From: Pterois miles
Taxonomy: Eukaryota > Chordata > Actinopteri > Perciformes > Scorpaenidae
DNA: 64,000 bases
Assembly (NCBI GenBank): GCA_947000775.1
Contig: CAMQGK010000299.1
Coordinates: forward strand, 14,136,001 to 14,200,000
Direction: 5' to 3'
Shown: positions 47,466 to 59,536 of the stretch, piece by piece
Numbering within the stretch: the first letter of the stretch is position 1
How the letters are laid out: each line of letters begins with the position of its first letter
Program-made: the position numbers and the translations under genes
The notes under the pieces: model-generated
Seen by the model: the letters and a program-made list of their open reading frames with translations, nothing else
Told to the model about the DNA's origin: nothing
Databases searched by the model: none

Positions 47466-48780
47466 GGGCAAAAAGCATGCAGTTTATTGCACGCAGTACA
47501 AATACATACCCCCGCTCACCCCGCTGCCGCAAGACTGTCGACCACCATGCTAACTTTGAGGTTCCTGAGTCAAACAGTTATTGAGTTCTGTTCCGGTAAC
47601 AGAACAGAAGTTGAAAACAACCACTTTTTTGAGAGAAAATTTAAAAACAACTTTATAGCATCACCCTGGAATTTGAACCTCAGAAAAGCACAACTAGACC
47701 ACATCTAGCTCCCCAGCAACAACAATAATATACACTATATTAAGAATAACCCACCATATTAAAAAAAAAACACTGCAATTCCCCCAAGTATTTTTTTTAA
47801 TTTCATAATTTTTAAATAAATGACACTACAGCCAACATCATTGCAATCCTGTCACCCCATCTCCTCCAGTTTTTCTGTAATTATATTATTGTTCTTAGTG
47901 ATATACACATATCTATGATACCTAACTAATCTCTCAGATTGATAATATATAATTATGTGTATTTCAATTACACAGAGGAGTAAAAAAATGAGTTATTGTG
48001 TTAAAAACATGGATACTTTCACACTGCAGCAGCATGTGGCCCACCCAGCATCGGCCCCGGCCCAGAAACATATCAGCATGACAAAGCAGAGGCTGAATTA
48101 CAGCACACATCCTATTGCTGTTAATTACAGTGGGAGGAGGAGGTCTGCTCTAATTACAAAGAAGGGCTGACAAAGCCAACGCAGCCCAGAGAGAAGAGGG
48201 AGAACGAGGCCTCCCTCCTCCTCCTCCTCCTCACTCTGCGGTTTGGTTTTAATGAAGACCCACTGACTTCTCCCCAACCTGCAGGCATGAGTGGTGGCTG
48301 CTGGTGCTACCGGTTTCCAGTAAGCCAGGAACACGCTGCCCAATTTAAAGGCTGATTATAACCTCAGTTTAGCCATGCCAGCTGTTTTTCGAGACTGTGG
48401 GCTGAACTGTTGTGTGCTAAATACATGCAGGTCACGGTGGACAATCAGGGTTTAAATATTGAGAAGTGTGCAAAGGTTTACCGTTAGATTACTCACAGCT
48501 GTCATAATTACAAATATGTTTAAATTTTACAACCGGAATCTGGACAAATGTGAATGTGCACTTTTAACACTTTTATACTTTTATAAAAGTCTATTTCCAT
48601 CTTGACTTTACATGTTGAATTTAACGTATGAGGCGTTCAAAGTCAGCCCAGGAAAATGACTATTGGGCGAAGGTAAATTACAACATTATCATGATGTATT
48701 CAACTGCAATCTCATAAAATTAACTTTTTGGTGAGAAAGTTAAATCCAGTTGATTGAAGGAGATGCTTTCACAGTAGGGG
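47466..48780. other. Repeat-poor non-coding stretch
   Basis: About 47990-48240 is of balanced composition and looks like possible conserved non-coding DNA (GCTGTTAATTACAGTGGGAG, CTCTAATTACAAAG), by impression only. Frames here are short. Confidence 0.4.
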
Positions 48781-49130
48781 TGGGACGGTTCATAAAATTC
48801 ATGGTTCGGTTCACGGTTTGGGATCACGGTTTTTGATTCGGTTCGGTACATTTATGGTGCAGCAAGGAGGCCAATTTCCAACTTCAATTTAAACATGCAT
48901 TTCATTTATTTAGCAAAATAAGTCAACTGTTTGTCTTCACAACAGTAGACTAACACCAGGAACAAAACACTTCATTGTCACATCTTATGGCTGGACTTCT
49001 GATCTGAAAAGTTCCACTGTGTTATTTAAAAAGAATTAATAAATAAAAACAAATCATCAACAAAAGGACCCTGCTACAGACTAACAGGCTAAAGCTAGCG
49101 AGCTAATGTGCAATGAATTAACAAAGTGGG
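48781..49130. repeat. TIR element end of the ACGGTTC-rich type
   Basis: GGGTGGGACGGTTCATAAAA, GGTTCGGTTCACGGTTTGGG and GATTCGGTTCGGTACA mark one end of a common fish MITE. The other terminus is not recognised. Confidence 0.45.
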
Positions 49131-51106
49131 CTAACGCCAGTTAGCTTACTAAATCAACTTCCATGCTAAGATACTAATGGTATAAGCCATGCCAAACCAT
49201 GACTCTTGTTAGTCCACCCTCCCCACTGGCATTTCATCAAAAATCACAGCACACAGCAAGTTCATGAGGCACAATCCTGACCAGGTGACTGGAGCGGACA
49301 CTGGTGACATACGCCATTTATTTTAGCAGCGTTTAAAATTTAATTTGGTTATTGAAAAATAAAATTAATGATTTCAAATGGCTCTTATACACAATATTTT
49401 TTGGGACAATGCTTAACCTTACAGATTGAATTGCACTCAATTTTGACTGTTTTCTTACTTTTACTCCAGCCAACTAGTCTAAGTTTAAAATTAATCGTTC
49501 CTAAGACTACATGTTATTTGCCTATAGGTTTAAACTAGATTTATACTTTATACCACGGCACATCCACCATATGTTGTGATGACGCTACATCACTGAATAG
49601 GATGAATCCAACTGTAAATCTTTTAAACATGGAAGTTCATCCTTGACTTTTGGGATTTAAACAGAATAATCTATGCTCAGAGGTCCTCTTACTACAGCAT
49701 CTCACGATATTCATCTACACTTAGGTCATGTGATGACACCTGATGAACAAGTGGTCATAAATTACAGCTTTTATGAGCTATTATAAGCTATGATGAGTGT
49801 TTCCTCATGTTAGACACATGTAGACACTCAAGCTTGGGTTCATATGGTTGGTTATTGCAGGGGGTGATGTAGTTTGAGTTTGAGGATCAGATGAACCCCT
49901 TATGGCAGCTCTTTACCCTTGTCTCCTCTTCTTTTGTTCTCTCTCTCTGCATGTCTTATCTTTTTTTTTTTTTTAAATACAATCCTAGCTTCCCTGTTAA
50001 ACCCTCTCTCCTTACACAGCACCTTTTCCACCAGCCCTTCCCTCTCTCTGTCTATCAGTGGGACATCAACACTTTCCATCTTCAGTGTGGGAGCTCTGTG
50101 ATAGGGGTTAATGGATCGGGCAGGATGAAGCATTGTGTCCCGCTGTCGGGGATTGCCATTTGTTTTGTGTGGGATCAATGAGGAGATCCAGAGTGGGTGC
50201 CTGCTGGAGATGATGGACTAACGTCTCACCACAAAACCATTAGAAACTGTCAGTGGGGAAACGCATCACATCGCAGCGTCGGCTTTGCCTTAATTTGACT
50301 TTTTCTTGAGCAAAATATTTACATCCTTTGTGCCTAAAGCGGGCCCTTCGGAATTTTACGACAGTTTTATGTATATGGCAGAAATGAAGTAAAACAACAA
50401 CAGATGTTGATTTGATTCTTGGTGGATTTGATGATGGAATGAGTGGGATGGAATCCATATTCCTTAATGATGTTTGCACCCTCAGGGACTTAATAAAGAA
50501 TATTTCCCCACAAAACAGTGCCTATAAGCGGACAACATTTACTCACTGATGCACTCGATAGCTGCAGTCATCCGGAATTTAATACCCGGGCCTGGAGGTT
50601 AGACAGCTGCATGACACAAAACACAGTAATTAATTGCTTTTGTTCAAACGTTATATCCAGTTGTTAACGTTTCCCTTCGGGGTTCTGGTCTGAACGTTGC
50701 ACCTAGCTAACTTAGCTTTAGAGGGAAATTCTGGTATTAACTTGATGTTATTGTCCTCAAGGGGAGCTGGGTGATGATTCTCCGTGGTTTAATCACTATG
50801 AGCCGCCCCTTTCACATTAAACATGGTCATTTGATCCATTGTTCATATAATATAGATTATTGCAGTTTTAAAGAAACAGAACTTAAGCCTGATGCTTTTC
50901 ATAGCCCCATTTACTATGTGATGTATATGTATGATATAATTATTAGGTGCTTTGTGATCCCATATGTTTATGTTTTCTTCTTCAAGAATCTAGTGAAATA
51001 CTACATGGATGTAAGTGTGCTGAAATCTTTTCTATTATCTTTGGGACTCATTTATGTTTCCAGCACCTTAGCTAAGATTTAGACAGGTGGACATGTTCAT
51101 CCTGGA
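49131..51106. other. Non-coding stretch, nothing identified
   Basis: Frames near 49891-50181 overlap on both strands and contain a T run; not called. No repeats assigned. Confidence 0.45.
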
Positions 51107-51668
51107 AATCATAAATATTACTGGAAATCAATTCACAACACAAAACAATGACAATTATTGTCCAGAAACCCTCACAGGTACTGCATTTAGCATAAAAATA
51201 TGCTAAAATCATAACATGGCAAACTGCAGCCCAACAGGTAAGATATTCCTTTATTAGTCCCACAGTGGGGAAATTCACAACAGCTGTCAGTGTGTCAGTG
51301 TGCTGACTTGACTATGACTTGATCCAAACTGTATGTGATCATCATAAAGTGAGCATGTCTGTAGAGGGGAGACTTGTGGGTACCCATAGAACCCATTTTC
51401 ATTCACAAATCAGGAGGTCAGAGGTCAAGGGACATGTTTGAAAATGGCCAAAATTTTTGTTTGGAGCATTATTTAGCCTCCTAGGAAACAAGCTAGTATG
51501 ATATGGTTGGTATCAATGACTTCCTTAGGTTTTCTAGCTTAATGTGATGCCAGTATCTTCACTCTGGCTTTGAAACTCATCCTAAAAATCTTATCATAAA
51601 GAGTTTCTTTAATGTGTTAAAGAAATTAGTGGCGTTGAAACTAATTTGCTTTGGCATTGACAGCCCTA
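51107..51668 (+). mobile_element. Family A copy A10, 5' end lost, carrying a 37-nt insert
   Basis: Begins inside family A (AATATTACTGGAAATCAATT) and ends TTGGCATTGACAGCCCTA. At 51241-51277 a 37-nt block interrupts the usual CCAACAGGCAACAACAGCTG text. The rest follows the family order. Confidence 0.75.
51241..51277 (-). mobile_element. 37-nt shard of the retroposon tail seen at 63.8 kb
   Basis: The 37 bases from AGATATTCCTTT to GGGGAAATTCA are identical to 63800-63836. The same position in other family A copies lacks them. On the minus strand the block ends in ACTAATAAAGGAATATCT, a retroposon 3' tail with an AATAAA. Confidence 0.85.
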
Positions 51669-52984
51669 GTTCATAAAGATCATGATCCCGCTGTAACGTT
51701 CACAATGGCAACGGCACACATAAAAATGGCCGCCGCTCTGACCATCCTGCTACGTTGATTTGAATGGGCTAGTCTGTTCTCCTCTGATTCTATTTCTATG
51801 GTAGTAGTAGAGTGGGGACTAAATTGCTATCATAACCAGTAGTCATAATTGACAAAAACATGAGAGTAAGCCCAAGGTTAAATCCATTAATTATAAACTG
51901 GCTCCATGGATACAGATTCTCTCTTAATCCCAAGTGTAAATCAAACAATTGGCTCCTCGGCTCTCAAATTTGCTCTGTGCTGCCAACTTATGAACAGTTC
52001 CTGTCCAGACCTCCCAACAGATAGCTACTGGCTCCAAACCTCTTCCAATGAGGTGGCCTCCTCCCACCTGTTCCCTCCTCTAGATGGCCTGGGCTCGGCC
52101 CAGCTGTCCGACAGAGGCTGCAAAGTTATCAGGCCATGTGAGAAGCGTGTCATATGACGCAAAATTCAAAGTATAACGGGCCTGTGCTCTTCACTCCTCC
52201 GGGGTGCTCCGTGTGGATTTGACACACCCTGGGACAGCCGGATTTCCTAAAGCTGCCGTGCAGAATCAGGATCCGAGTGGGGCATTCGAGTGGGGGATCG
52301 GAGCTCCTTCGATTTGTTTATTTTATTTAGTCTTGCGTCATCATCTCATGGATGGAAGAGGCTTGAGTTTAATTTGACGTGCAGTGATGAGTCGCCGCCT
52401 GTCTTCCCTCGCACGCAATCAGCTGTCCGTAGTGTAAAACACATATATCAGATTTAAATGCCTGGATGCTCCTCCCGAGGAAACTTCAACCTCTGCTGTG
52501 CTCCTTACCTCCCATTTCCCCTCTAGAGCTTATACAATTAGTCACATTTATCAATTCAGAGCACTTCATACTAGTTATGAAGGCGGGCATCCTGCCATCA
52601 CCTTGTAGAGCTCTGATTGAGTAGAACAGTTCTCTCACCTCAGCCTGCCCCTTGTTAGGTAAAGTGAATTTTACTAATGCCTGGCGTGGGCTAATGCCTT
52701 CTTTTACAAGCCTAATAAGAATAATGGCTCGTCATAAATTCTGAGTCATCCTGATCTTATGAGACAGGCTGTAAATGAGTTATGAATTATATCTCTGCTT
52801 CCTGCGCACTTACTGTATGATGGTGAGAGCACACTTGGAAAAGAAGGCTGCAGGGTTCGCAAGACTGTGTTTGAATTTCTTTACAAACTAATTAATTAAA
52901 TTACAAGTACCATAAGTTTTCCTCTTTTTTTTTTGCTCCATTAACACTATCACAGGCACAAACAATGCATCAGACCCCTTTGCG
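51669..52984. other. Repeat-poor non-coding stretch
   Basis: 52490-52850 reads like conserved non-coding DNA (CTTTTACAAGCCTAATAAGA, GTAAATGAGTTATGAATTAT), by impression only. No exon. Confidence 0.4.
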
Positions 52985-53400
52985 TCACTCCACAGTTAAA
53001 TGTCTGGTGTGTAGGATCTGCAGTTGTGGTGAGGTGAAGAGATTGCGACTACCTGAAGCCTCCCCCGTGTGCCAAGTGCGTTGGAGCACTACGGTGGCCG
53101 AAAACTCTGCCATCTGGAGCAGAGCCAGTGTACGTGGGAAGTGAGTGGTGAGCCGAAGGAGACAGCAGCAGCAACGGGGCAACATTATCGACTCCGGCCT
53201 GAGCGGGAAAAGTGTGAACATGGTGGACTCCGTGAAGAGGACCGTGTATATAGATATAAACAGCTCATTGTAAGCCAACAAAAACACAACAATTCTTATT
53301 ATGAGGTGATTACACACTAAAGAAACATACTTACTAATGTTATATTCCATTTCTGTCAATAGAGCCACCTAAATGTTACATAATGGTCCATTAACACATG
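52985..53400. repeat. Probable common fish repeat
   Basis: GGTGTGTAGGATCTGCAG, GATTGCGACTACCTGAAGCC and CACTACGGTGGCCGAAAACT are familiar from percomorph interspersed repeats, and GAGCCACCTAAATGTTACAT reads like the far end. The 83- and 127-codon frames inside are not genes. Confidence 0.45.
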
Positions 53401-56400
53401 CTTAATATTGTCAATTAAGCAAAAACATGAGCTTAGGTTTAGGTAATAAAACCACTACAGTGAGGTTTAGGAAAAACCAACATGGCTGGGCTTAAAACTA
53501 TGTGTATACATTATGAACCTGGTCTCTGGGATGAAAGCCTGTGTTTGTTGGACCCAGCCACCATGTTTTTTTGGTCTTTAAGCTACGTCACCACACTCCC
53601 GACACTTTCCCTGAGCGTTTAATTGCTGATGGGTTTACATTGTAGTTAATGGAAAGCTCGGAGTGGCGACGGTTCGACGGCCGTCACAAAGCACCCGTAT
53701 TTGATGCCCTGGAAATGAGAACGGACTGGCACAAAGACATTGGGTTTGAGTACAACACACACCTGCATACAAACACACACATCCTCTACTTACACAATGT
53801 GTTGGATAAATTCAGCCAAGTGAAGCCAAATGAGTAGAACTGAAGAAAATAAATATATATATTTTTGTGAAGGCGCGCTGCTTTCAGCACGGAGAAACGC
53901 CAGAATAACATGAATTGAGTCTGACTGTGGTTTGGTCAGCAGACCAAGGCCAAGTGGATTAAGGGCTCAGGGAGAATGAATGAATTATCTGATTGTACAG
54001 AAGTCATTGAATGCAACCCAAGAAGAGCATCAATTTCTGTTCAATTAGCTGCTTGTGCTGGTCTATATAATGTGACTGAAGGCGAGCGGTGTTTGTTTAT
54101 CTGAGGTGAGTATAGATGAAGAGTTTTTACAGTAATTGAGAAGTCATCGAATTTTTAAACCAAAACCTTGGGAGTAATTTGTAACTGCACAGGAGAGAAG
54201 GTGTTGTTTGACATTTTCAGTAGTGGCTGTTACAGTGTGGCTAATGCTGAGTGTAGTTTTGCTGTTTAACTTGGCTGTCACTGTCTCCTCAGAATGGCAA
54301 TAGTCCTAGACATGGGATATTAGGGCTCAACACCTACTCTTTCATTCATTGCCTGGGCAGATTTCTATGCCATCTGTGGCCGGCCAGAGGTGGGATTTGT
54401 CAGCGTTGCTTAAAAGGTCTCGGTCTCACCAAGGGCAAAACAGTCCAATTCAAATACTGCAACCAGCCTGGGTTTACCATTCTTTGTGTCTGTCACCCAT
54501 AATTTAACATTGGCTTGTGCTATTAAATGTCAGGCATGAAGATTTTTGAGTGAGTACAACATCCCAAAATAATTCCACGGTAATTCCTCCTCTCATCTCC
54601 CATTTTGCTGAGAAAACAGGTACATGAGTGATATTCGGAAAGAAAAGCTCCACATGTCGCAGCGATGTGGAGCTGTGGGCTTGAAGCTAATGGAGAATGT
54701 TGTGCTTGGTGGGCAACAAGACATATTGGCAGAGCACGGTGCTGATGATCGACCATGGCACCGCACTCTGGGCTTCGGGAGGCGATAATGATTTCCTTGA
54801 CATTCGCCCCAATCTGAACTCATTTGAGCAAATCCTGCATTACTCAGTCTAATCAGGGCCAATGTACTCCGAACAGCAAAGTCTCCTTCGAGAGCAGATG
54901 CAACACCTTAAAAGGTTGGGTTAACCAAATTACAAAAGATTATATTTTTTTCCACTTACCACTAGTGATTTCTAGCCATGCACTTATAGTTCTGACTGTA
55001 TTTGGCCATAAGTCTGTGAATGTCCTCATTCATCCAGGTCATATTCATTCTGGCAACAATTGAATCGAAGGTAACTGGACTTAGATTTGTCTCTGAAGAC
55101 GTTTCACCCCTTATCCAAACCACTTGTGATACACCTCAATGCTGGGTAAAAAACAAAGCTAAGGCAATTTAATTAAAAAAATAACATGGCACTGTAATTT
55201 TCCATTGCAGATTAAATTTCACCCACCTTAATCGTATTAGAGATAGACTTCTCAGGTTCTGGGCTAATGATTCAATTCAATATGTTTTACTGGCATGAAT
55301 ATAAATAAATAAACTGTCTGCATGGTTACATGACTTGAGGCAAATGAAAATTTTTGTTTTTTTATAATTTGGGTGGATTAGCCCTTCACAATCATTTTTT
55401 TTCCAACTAATTTGATGAAAATAAAAAAGAACATGTTTGTCAGAGCAGCTAAATTGGTCTCAAACAAGTAATAATACAGTACACGGTTCCTGCACAGTTT
55501 GAGGGGAATTCCCACACAGGAAACAACAGGGACGGCGAGACAACAAAGGCCAACTCCTAACAGGCATGTAATGAAATCAAGGATCTCCTGGGCCCATCCA
55601 GCTCCAGTGCTACCCGTCCCTGGAGATCTCCATGAGCGGCTAAGCTGCCCTTCCATCCGTCCTCACAGTTCAGAGGGTAAACTAGCAGAGAAATCTGACA
55701 CTGGCTTGCCGCGAGTTTCCAGTCTGTTCCAGGCTCTTGAGAGAAGAACAGGCGAGGGTTAAATTCAGGCCAATCTCCCCTAATGTAGAAGAGTGGCCTT
55801 CGATTGCCCCCCATCCATGTGTACTGTGCTGCTGAAGGGGAACCCGACACTGACGTTGTTATTGAAGTGCTGCAGGAGGGGCTGATAACTGGTCTCATCG
55901 GCACAGATCCAGTGTATGAGCTGCCTCTCAGCCCCTATAAAAGACAGTGGCAGGTGTGTGACAGATCTGGGAGTTAAAGGACGTTTGGGACCCCCCAGAG
56001 ATGACAGCCTCTTGGCCCGTCTCAAGAACTGATTAGGGGCCTAGCTGTTGGGGATGCCTAACCACGTCTACACCTCTGTCTTCCACCATACTTTTTTAGT
56101 ACGGAGCCTGGTGCTTCTGTCAGTCCGCAGAAACAGTTTAGTTCATCGGATTTCCCATCCTTTGGGAAATGAAAAATAGGATAGGGCATGTGGCAAATAC
56201 AAAATTAGCCCCATAAGAGCCTGTGCATAGTTTGAGATCCCCAGGCAGACGTCTTTTGTCTGTTGATGCTAACATTCAAAAAACGTGACAGTACTTGTTT
56301 TCCTACAGTGCCACATGTACCGTCAGGGTTCAATGTGTTTGGGACACAGTACACTTACTATCAACACCTCAAGTAAATGTGAGGCTAGAGGCAGCAGCTG

Positions 56401-56439
56401 ATTAGCTTAGCTTAGCATATGCACAGTCTGAACATTGTA
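53401..56439. other. Non-coding stretch with one short repeat scrap
   Basis: 55018-55130 (AATGTCCTCATTCATCCAGG, CTCTGAAGACGTTTCACCCC) resembles a common fish retroposon fragment. Otherwise nothing was identified; the frames at 55378-55904 overlap on both strands. Confidence 0.4.
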
Positions 56440-56866
56440 AACATAAATTTATGGTCTCAGTCACTAGTTTCAAGTCTTCAATACAGAAATAATGTATTTT
56501 TTAGCAAATTATGGTCCCATTTAGAGTCAAATAGACCATAAAGCAGGGGAGGCTTTAGGGCATGGCTACTTTGTGATTGGCAGGTCATTTCCATGGCGTT
56601 GTCTGTGTTTTCATCGTAGAGCTTTAACCCTTTCACAGTACGTTTTCAGTTCATGAGTTTATTATGACCTTTGTGGTCGTCTGGTAATGTCAGCATTCGG
56701 TTACACTTAGCTCCACCCTCTCGTGTCAGTTCTGGTTGAAAAAAAAAAACAACACGGCGACAACCAAAATGCCAAACTCGAGGCTTCAAAACAGCAGTCC
56801 ACAAACGGGGACATGGGTGACATCATGCTGACTACGTTCACTTCTTATATACTGTCTATGAACTGA
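56440..56866 (+). repeat. Family P repeat, copy P2
   Basis: Matches P1: GGTCTCAGTCACTAGTTTCA, GTCCCATTTAGAGTCAAATA, GACCATAAAGCAGGGGAGGC, TTAGCTCCACCCTCTCGTGT, CACTTCTTATATACTGTCTA. It lacks the insertion found in P1 and shows the uninterrupted order. Confidence 0.65.
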
Positions 56867-58896
56867 ACAAACAGTTTGAATGGTAAAAGATTAATGCAAT
56901 AACTAAAGTCAACAATGTTTGATCAATGGTATTTACTGGACTTTTCATATTTGATGAGTTATTGAATATTGTTTTCCATCTTGCTTCATTTTAATCTGAT
57001 CCTTTTTAATGTCTTTTATTTGCTTACAAGCTTGCTGTTATGTGTGTCATATATGGCCTTATTTCAACCACTTGGTTTTTGATTATTATTATTATTACCA
57101 GTAATGTCAAGGAGTGCCAAGGGGAGGCTAAAGAGGGACGGTGAAGATTGGAGGAGGGGTGGGGTTGAAATATGAGGGAAATGGATCCTTAAGTCTCCAA
57201 CTCGACCACAAGTGGCATCATTGTCATCACCTTGTTCTGATTTCATTTCATCTCTCGGCGCCACCACTGCAGGCAATATCTGGGTATTGAGTTACAAGAG
57301 GCCCACCTCTTTATTATTTTCATGGGAACTCAAGGACAGGCAGTCTTGTGCAGAGACGAGAGGATATTTATATGAATGTGTATAATGTTGTGTTCTCAGT
57401 ACTCGGGGACATTTAGCGCCTATCTCCGAATAGCATCAGAGGCTTTCAGCTCGACAGAGTCATTAATATCAGAAGGGTTTATGTGTTTCATATTGCCTCC
57501 ATGCCAGCTGGGACCGCATGCCTGATGAGCTGGCTAGTGTTGTGGAGGATGCGCCATTCGTTTTCATAGCCTCATTCACAGTGTGAACTCAGCACGTCCA
57601 GAGCTCATCACTTTGTCTCCATAAAGGTCAAACCAGTGGCCAAAAGCAACCTTAAACTGACAATTTGGTCTGATATCCTGGCTCAAATCTTGAGCGCGAT
57701 GGGACAGATGCACTTTATTTGGATGAAAACAACTCTTGTTTAGTTGATTGCTTTCCATCTGAATCTGCATTTTTCTCTGGCAGGACAAATGATTAATAGC
57801 ACTATGTTGTGAACTGCCATGCCAAGCCATGGAGGATTAAGACAGGGTTCGAACAGAGAGGGAACATTGTTGGAGCAAATAGTGAAATGTTGACTGGTTA
57901 GCAGGATTTATAAGCAGAGGACGTGGCTAATTTCACCAAAGAAGGCAAGAAAACCTTGTAAAACCAGAAAGGTGGCAAAAAAACTGGCAGCCATGACGAT
58001 TAGATATACTAATCAACCTGCTTAATGTTGAGCAATCAACCTTATGAACAAATCTGTGCCGACACTCTGCTTTTAACAGACGTCCCTCTGTGTGTAATGC
58101 AACACCTTTCCCATCATTCCCACAAGTCGTTTCACTGATTCCCGGGAAAGCTGAGACATGAGATTGTGTTTGATCCAAATGTTTCTTCATCCTGGAGGCT
58201 GAGTGATGGGACAAGCTCAGCATCTGTAATCCTTGGCTGTTTTTGTTTGAAAATCCACACGTAGCACGTCCATCACAGAGAAGGGCTGAAATCCCAGAGT
58301 TTTAGTCAAACTGATATTTGAATTCTCCTCACTTTTTGTGTGATGGAATATAAACTAAAATGATAATGCAGCTATTGTGTAAAACGTTTAATTTGCCAAA
58401 GGAGGACAAATTTGAATATGTTTCTGGAAACAGCATCTAAACCTGAAGCCTCTGGATGGTGCGTTTCCCATTACATCAATCGACAACTGAGAGCTAGCAC
58501 TGCCAGGAGACACTGTTTACTTTACATGGTGTGCTTCTGGCTGGAGAAAGGACTAAATACAAGATCGAGGTTATAATAGAGTTGAATTTTCAATTAGTTT
58601 TAATTCAGCCCAAGCACCGACAACTATTGGAATTATTATTATTCTTTTTCTTAAAATGAATCACATTTAGAGGGTCTTAACATGCTCAACAAGTTGTTAA
58701 ACTTAGCACACTCATCAGACGTGGTGAAAATTCTAGTTTTTTAGGGTCTTGTGTTTGGGTGTTGCAAAATGGCTCGCTACCGCCCCCTAGAAATTTGGAA
58801 AAATTGAGCCCCTCGTTCCGGTTTCATTTCATTTTAGGTTTGATTTCGATTTCATTTTAGCATAGTTTTAGTAAGTGTGTTTAGTTTTTATATATT
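56867..58896. other. Non-coding stretch, nothing identified
   Basis: A short (ATT)n run lies near 57082-57097. No exon or repeat family assigned. Confidence 0.45.
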
Positions 58897-59536
58897 TAGC
58901 GGGGCTGTCAATTGATTAAAATATTTAAATGAACTTTAAAGGGGGATTTGTCAAGTATGTAATACACTGCATCAACTAACAGCACAAAACAAAGACAAAT
59001 ATTGTCCAGAAACTCTCACAGGTACTGCATTTAGCATAAAAATATAATTCGCTCCATGTTAAATCTTGGTGAGGAAAAACTGTGGCCAATTTCAAATGTG
59101 TCCCTTGACCTCTGACCGTAAGATAAGTGAATGAAAATAGGTTCTGTGGGAACCCACGAGTCTCCCCTTTACAAAATGATAATCTCATGCAGTTTGGATC
59201 AAGTCATAGTCAAGTCAGCACACTGACACACTGACAGCTGTTGTTGCTTGTTGGGCTCCAGTCTGCCATGTTATGATTTGAGCATATTTTTATGCTAAAT
59301 GCAGTACCTCTGAGGGTTTCTGGACAATATTTGTCATTGTTTTGTGTCGTTAATTGATTTACAATAATACATATATACATAAAGCGGCATAAAGCGGCAT
59401 ATTTGTCCAGTTCCATGTTGATAAAAGTATTAAATACTTGACAAATCTCCCTTTAAGATATATTTTGAACAGATTAAAAATGTGTGATGAATTTGCCATT
59501 AATCACAATTAAATATTTAATTGATTGACAGCCCTA
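58897..59536. mobile_element. Family A copy A11 rearranged as a head-to-head foldback
   Basis: Both ends are the family A 5' terminus: GGGGCTGTCAATTGATTAAA at the left and AATTGATTGACAGCCCTA at the right. The left arm (58897-59044) runs in plus orientation as far as GCATTTAGCATAAAAATAT. The remainder (59045-59536) is minus orientation, starting near the family's 3' region (ATCTTGGTGAGGAAAAACTG) and running back to the 5' end. Arms are about 150 bp and 255 bp. No matching target duplication. Confidence 0.8.

Noticed and set aside
53069..53320. An 83-codon frame opposite a 127-codon frame
   Set aside because: Both lie in a probable interspersed repeat with no protein similarity.
55378..56025. 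Minus-strand frames up to 115 codons
   Set aside because: Mutually overlapping with a plus-strand frame and without recognisable motif or start context.
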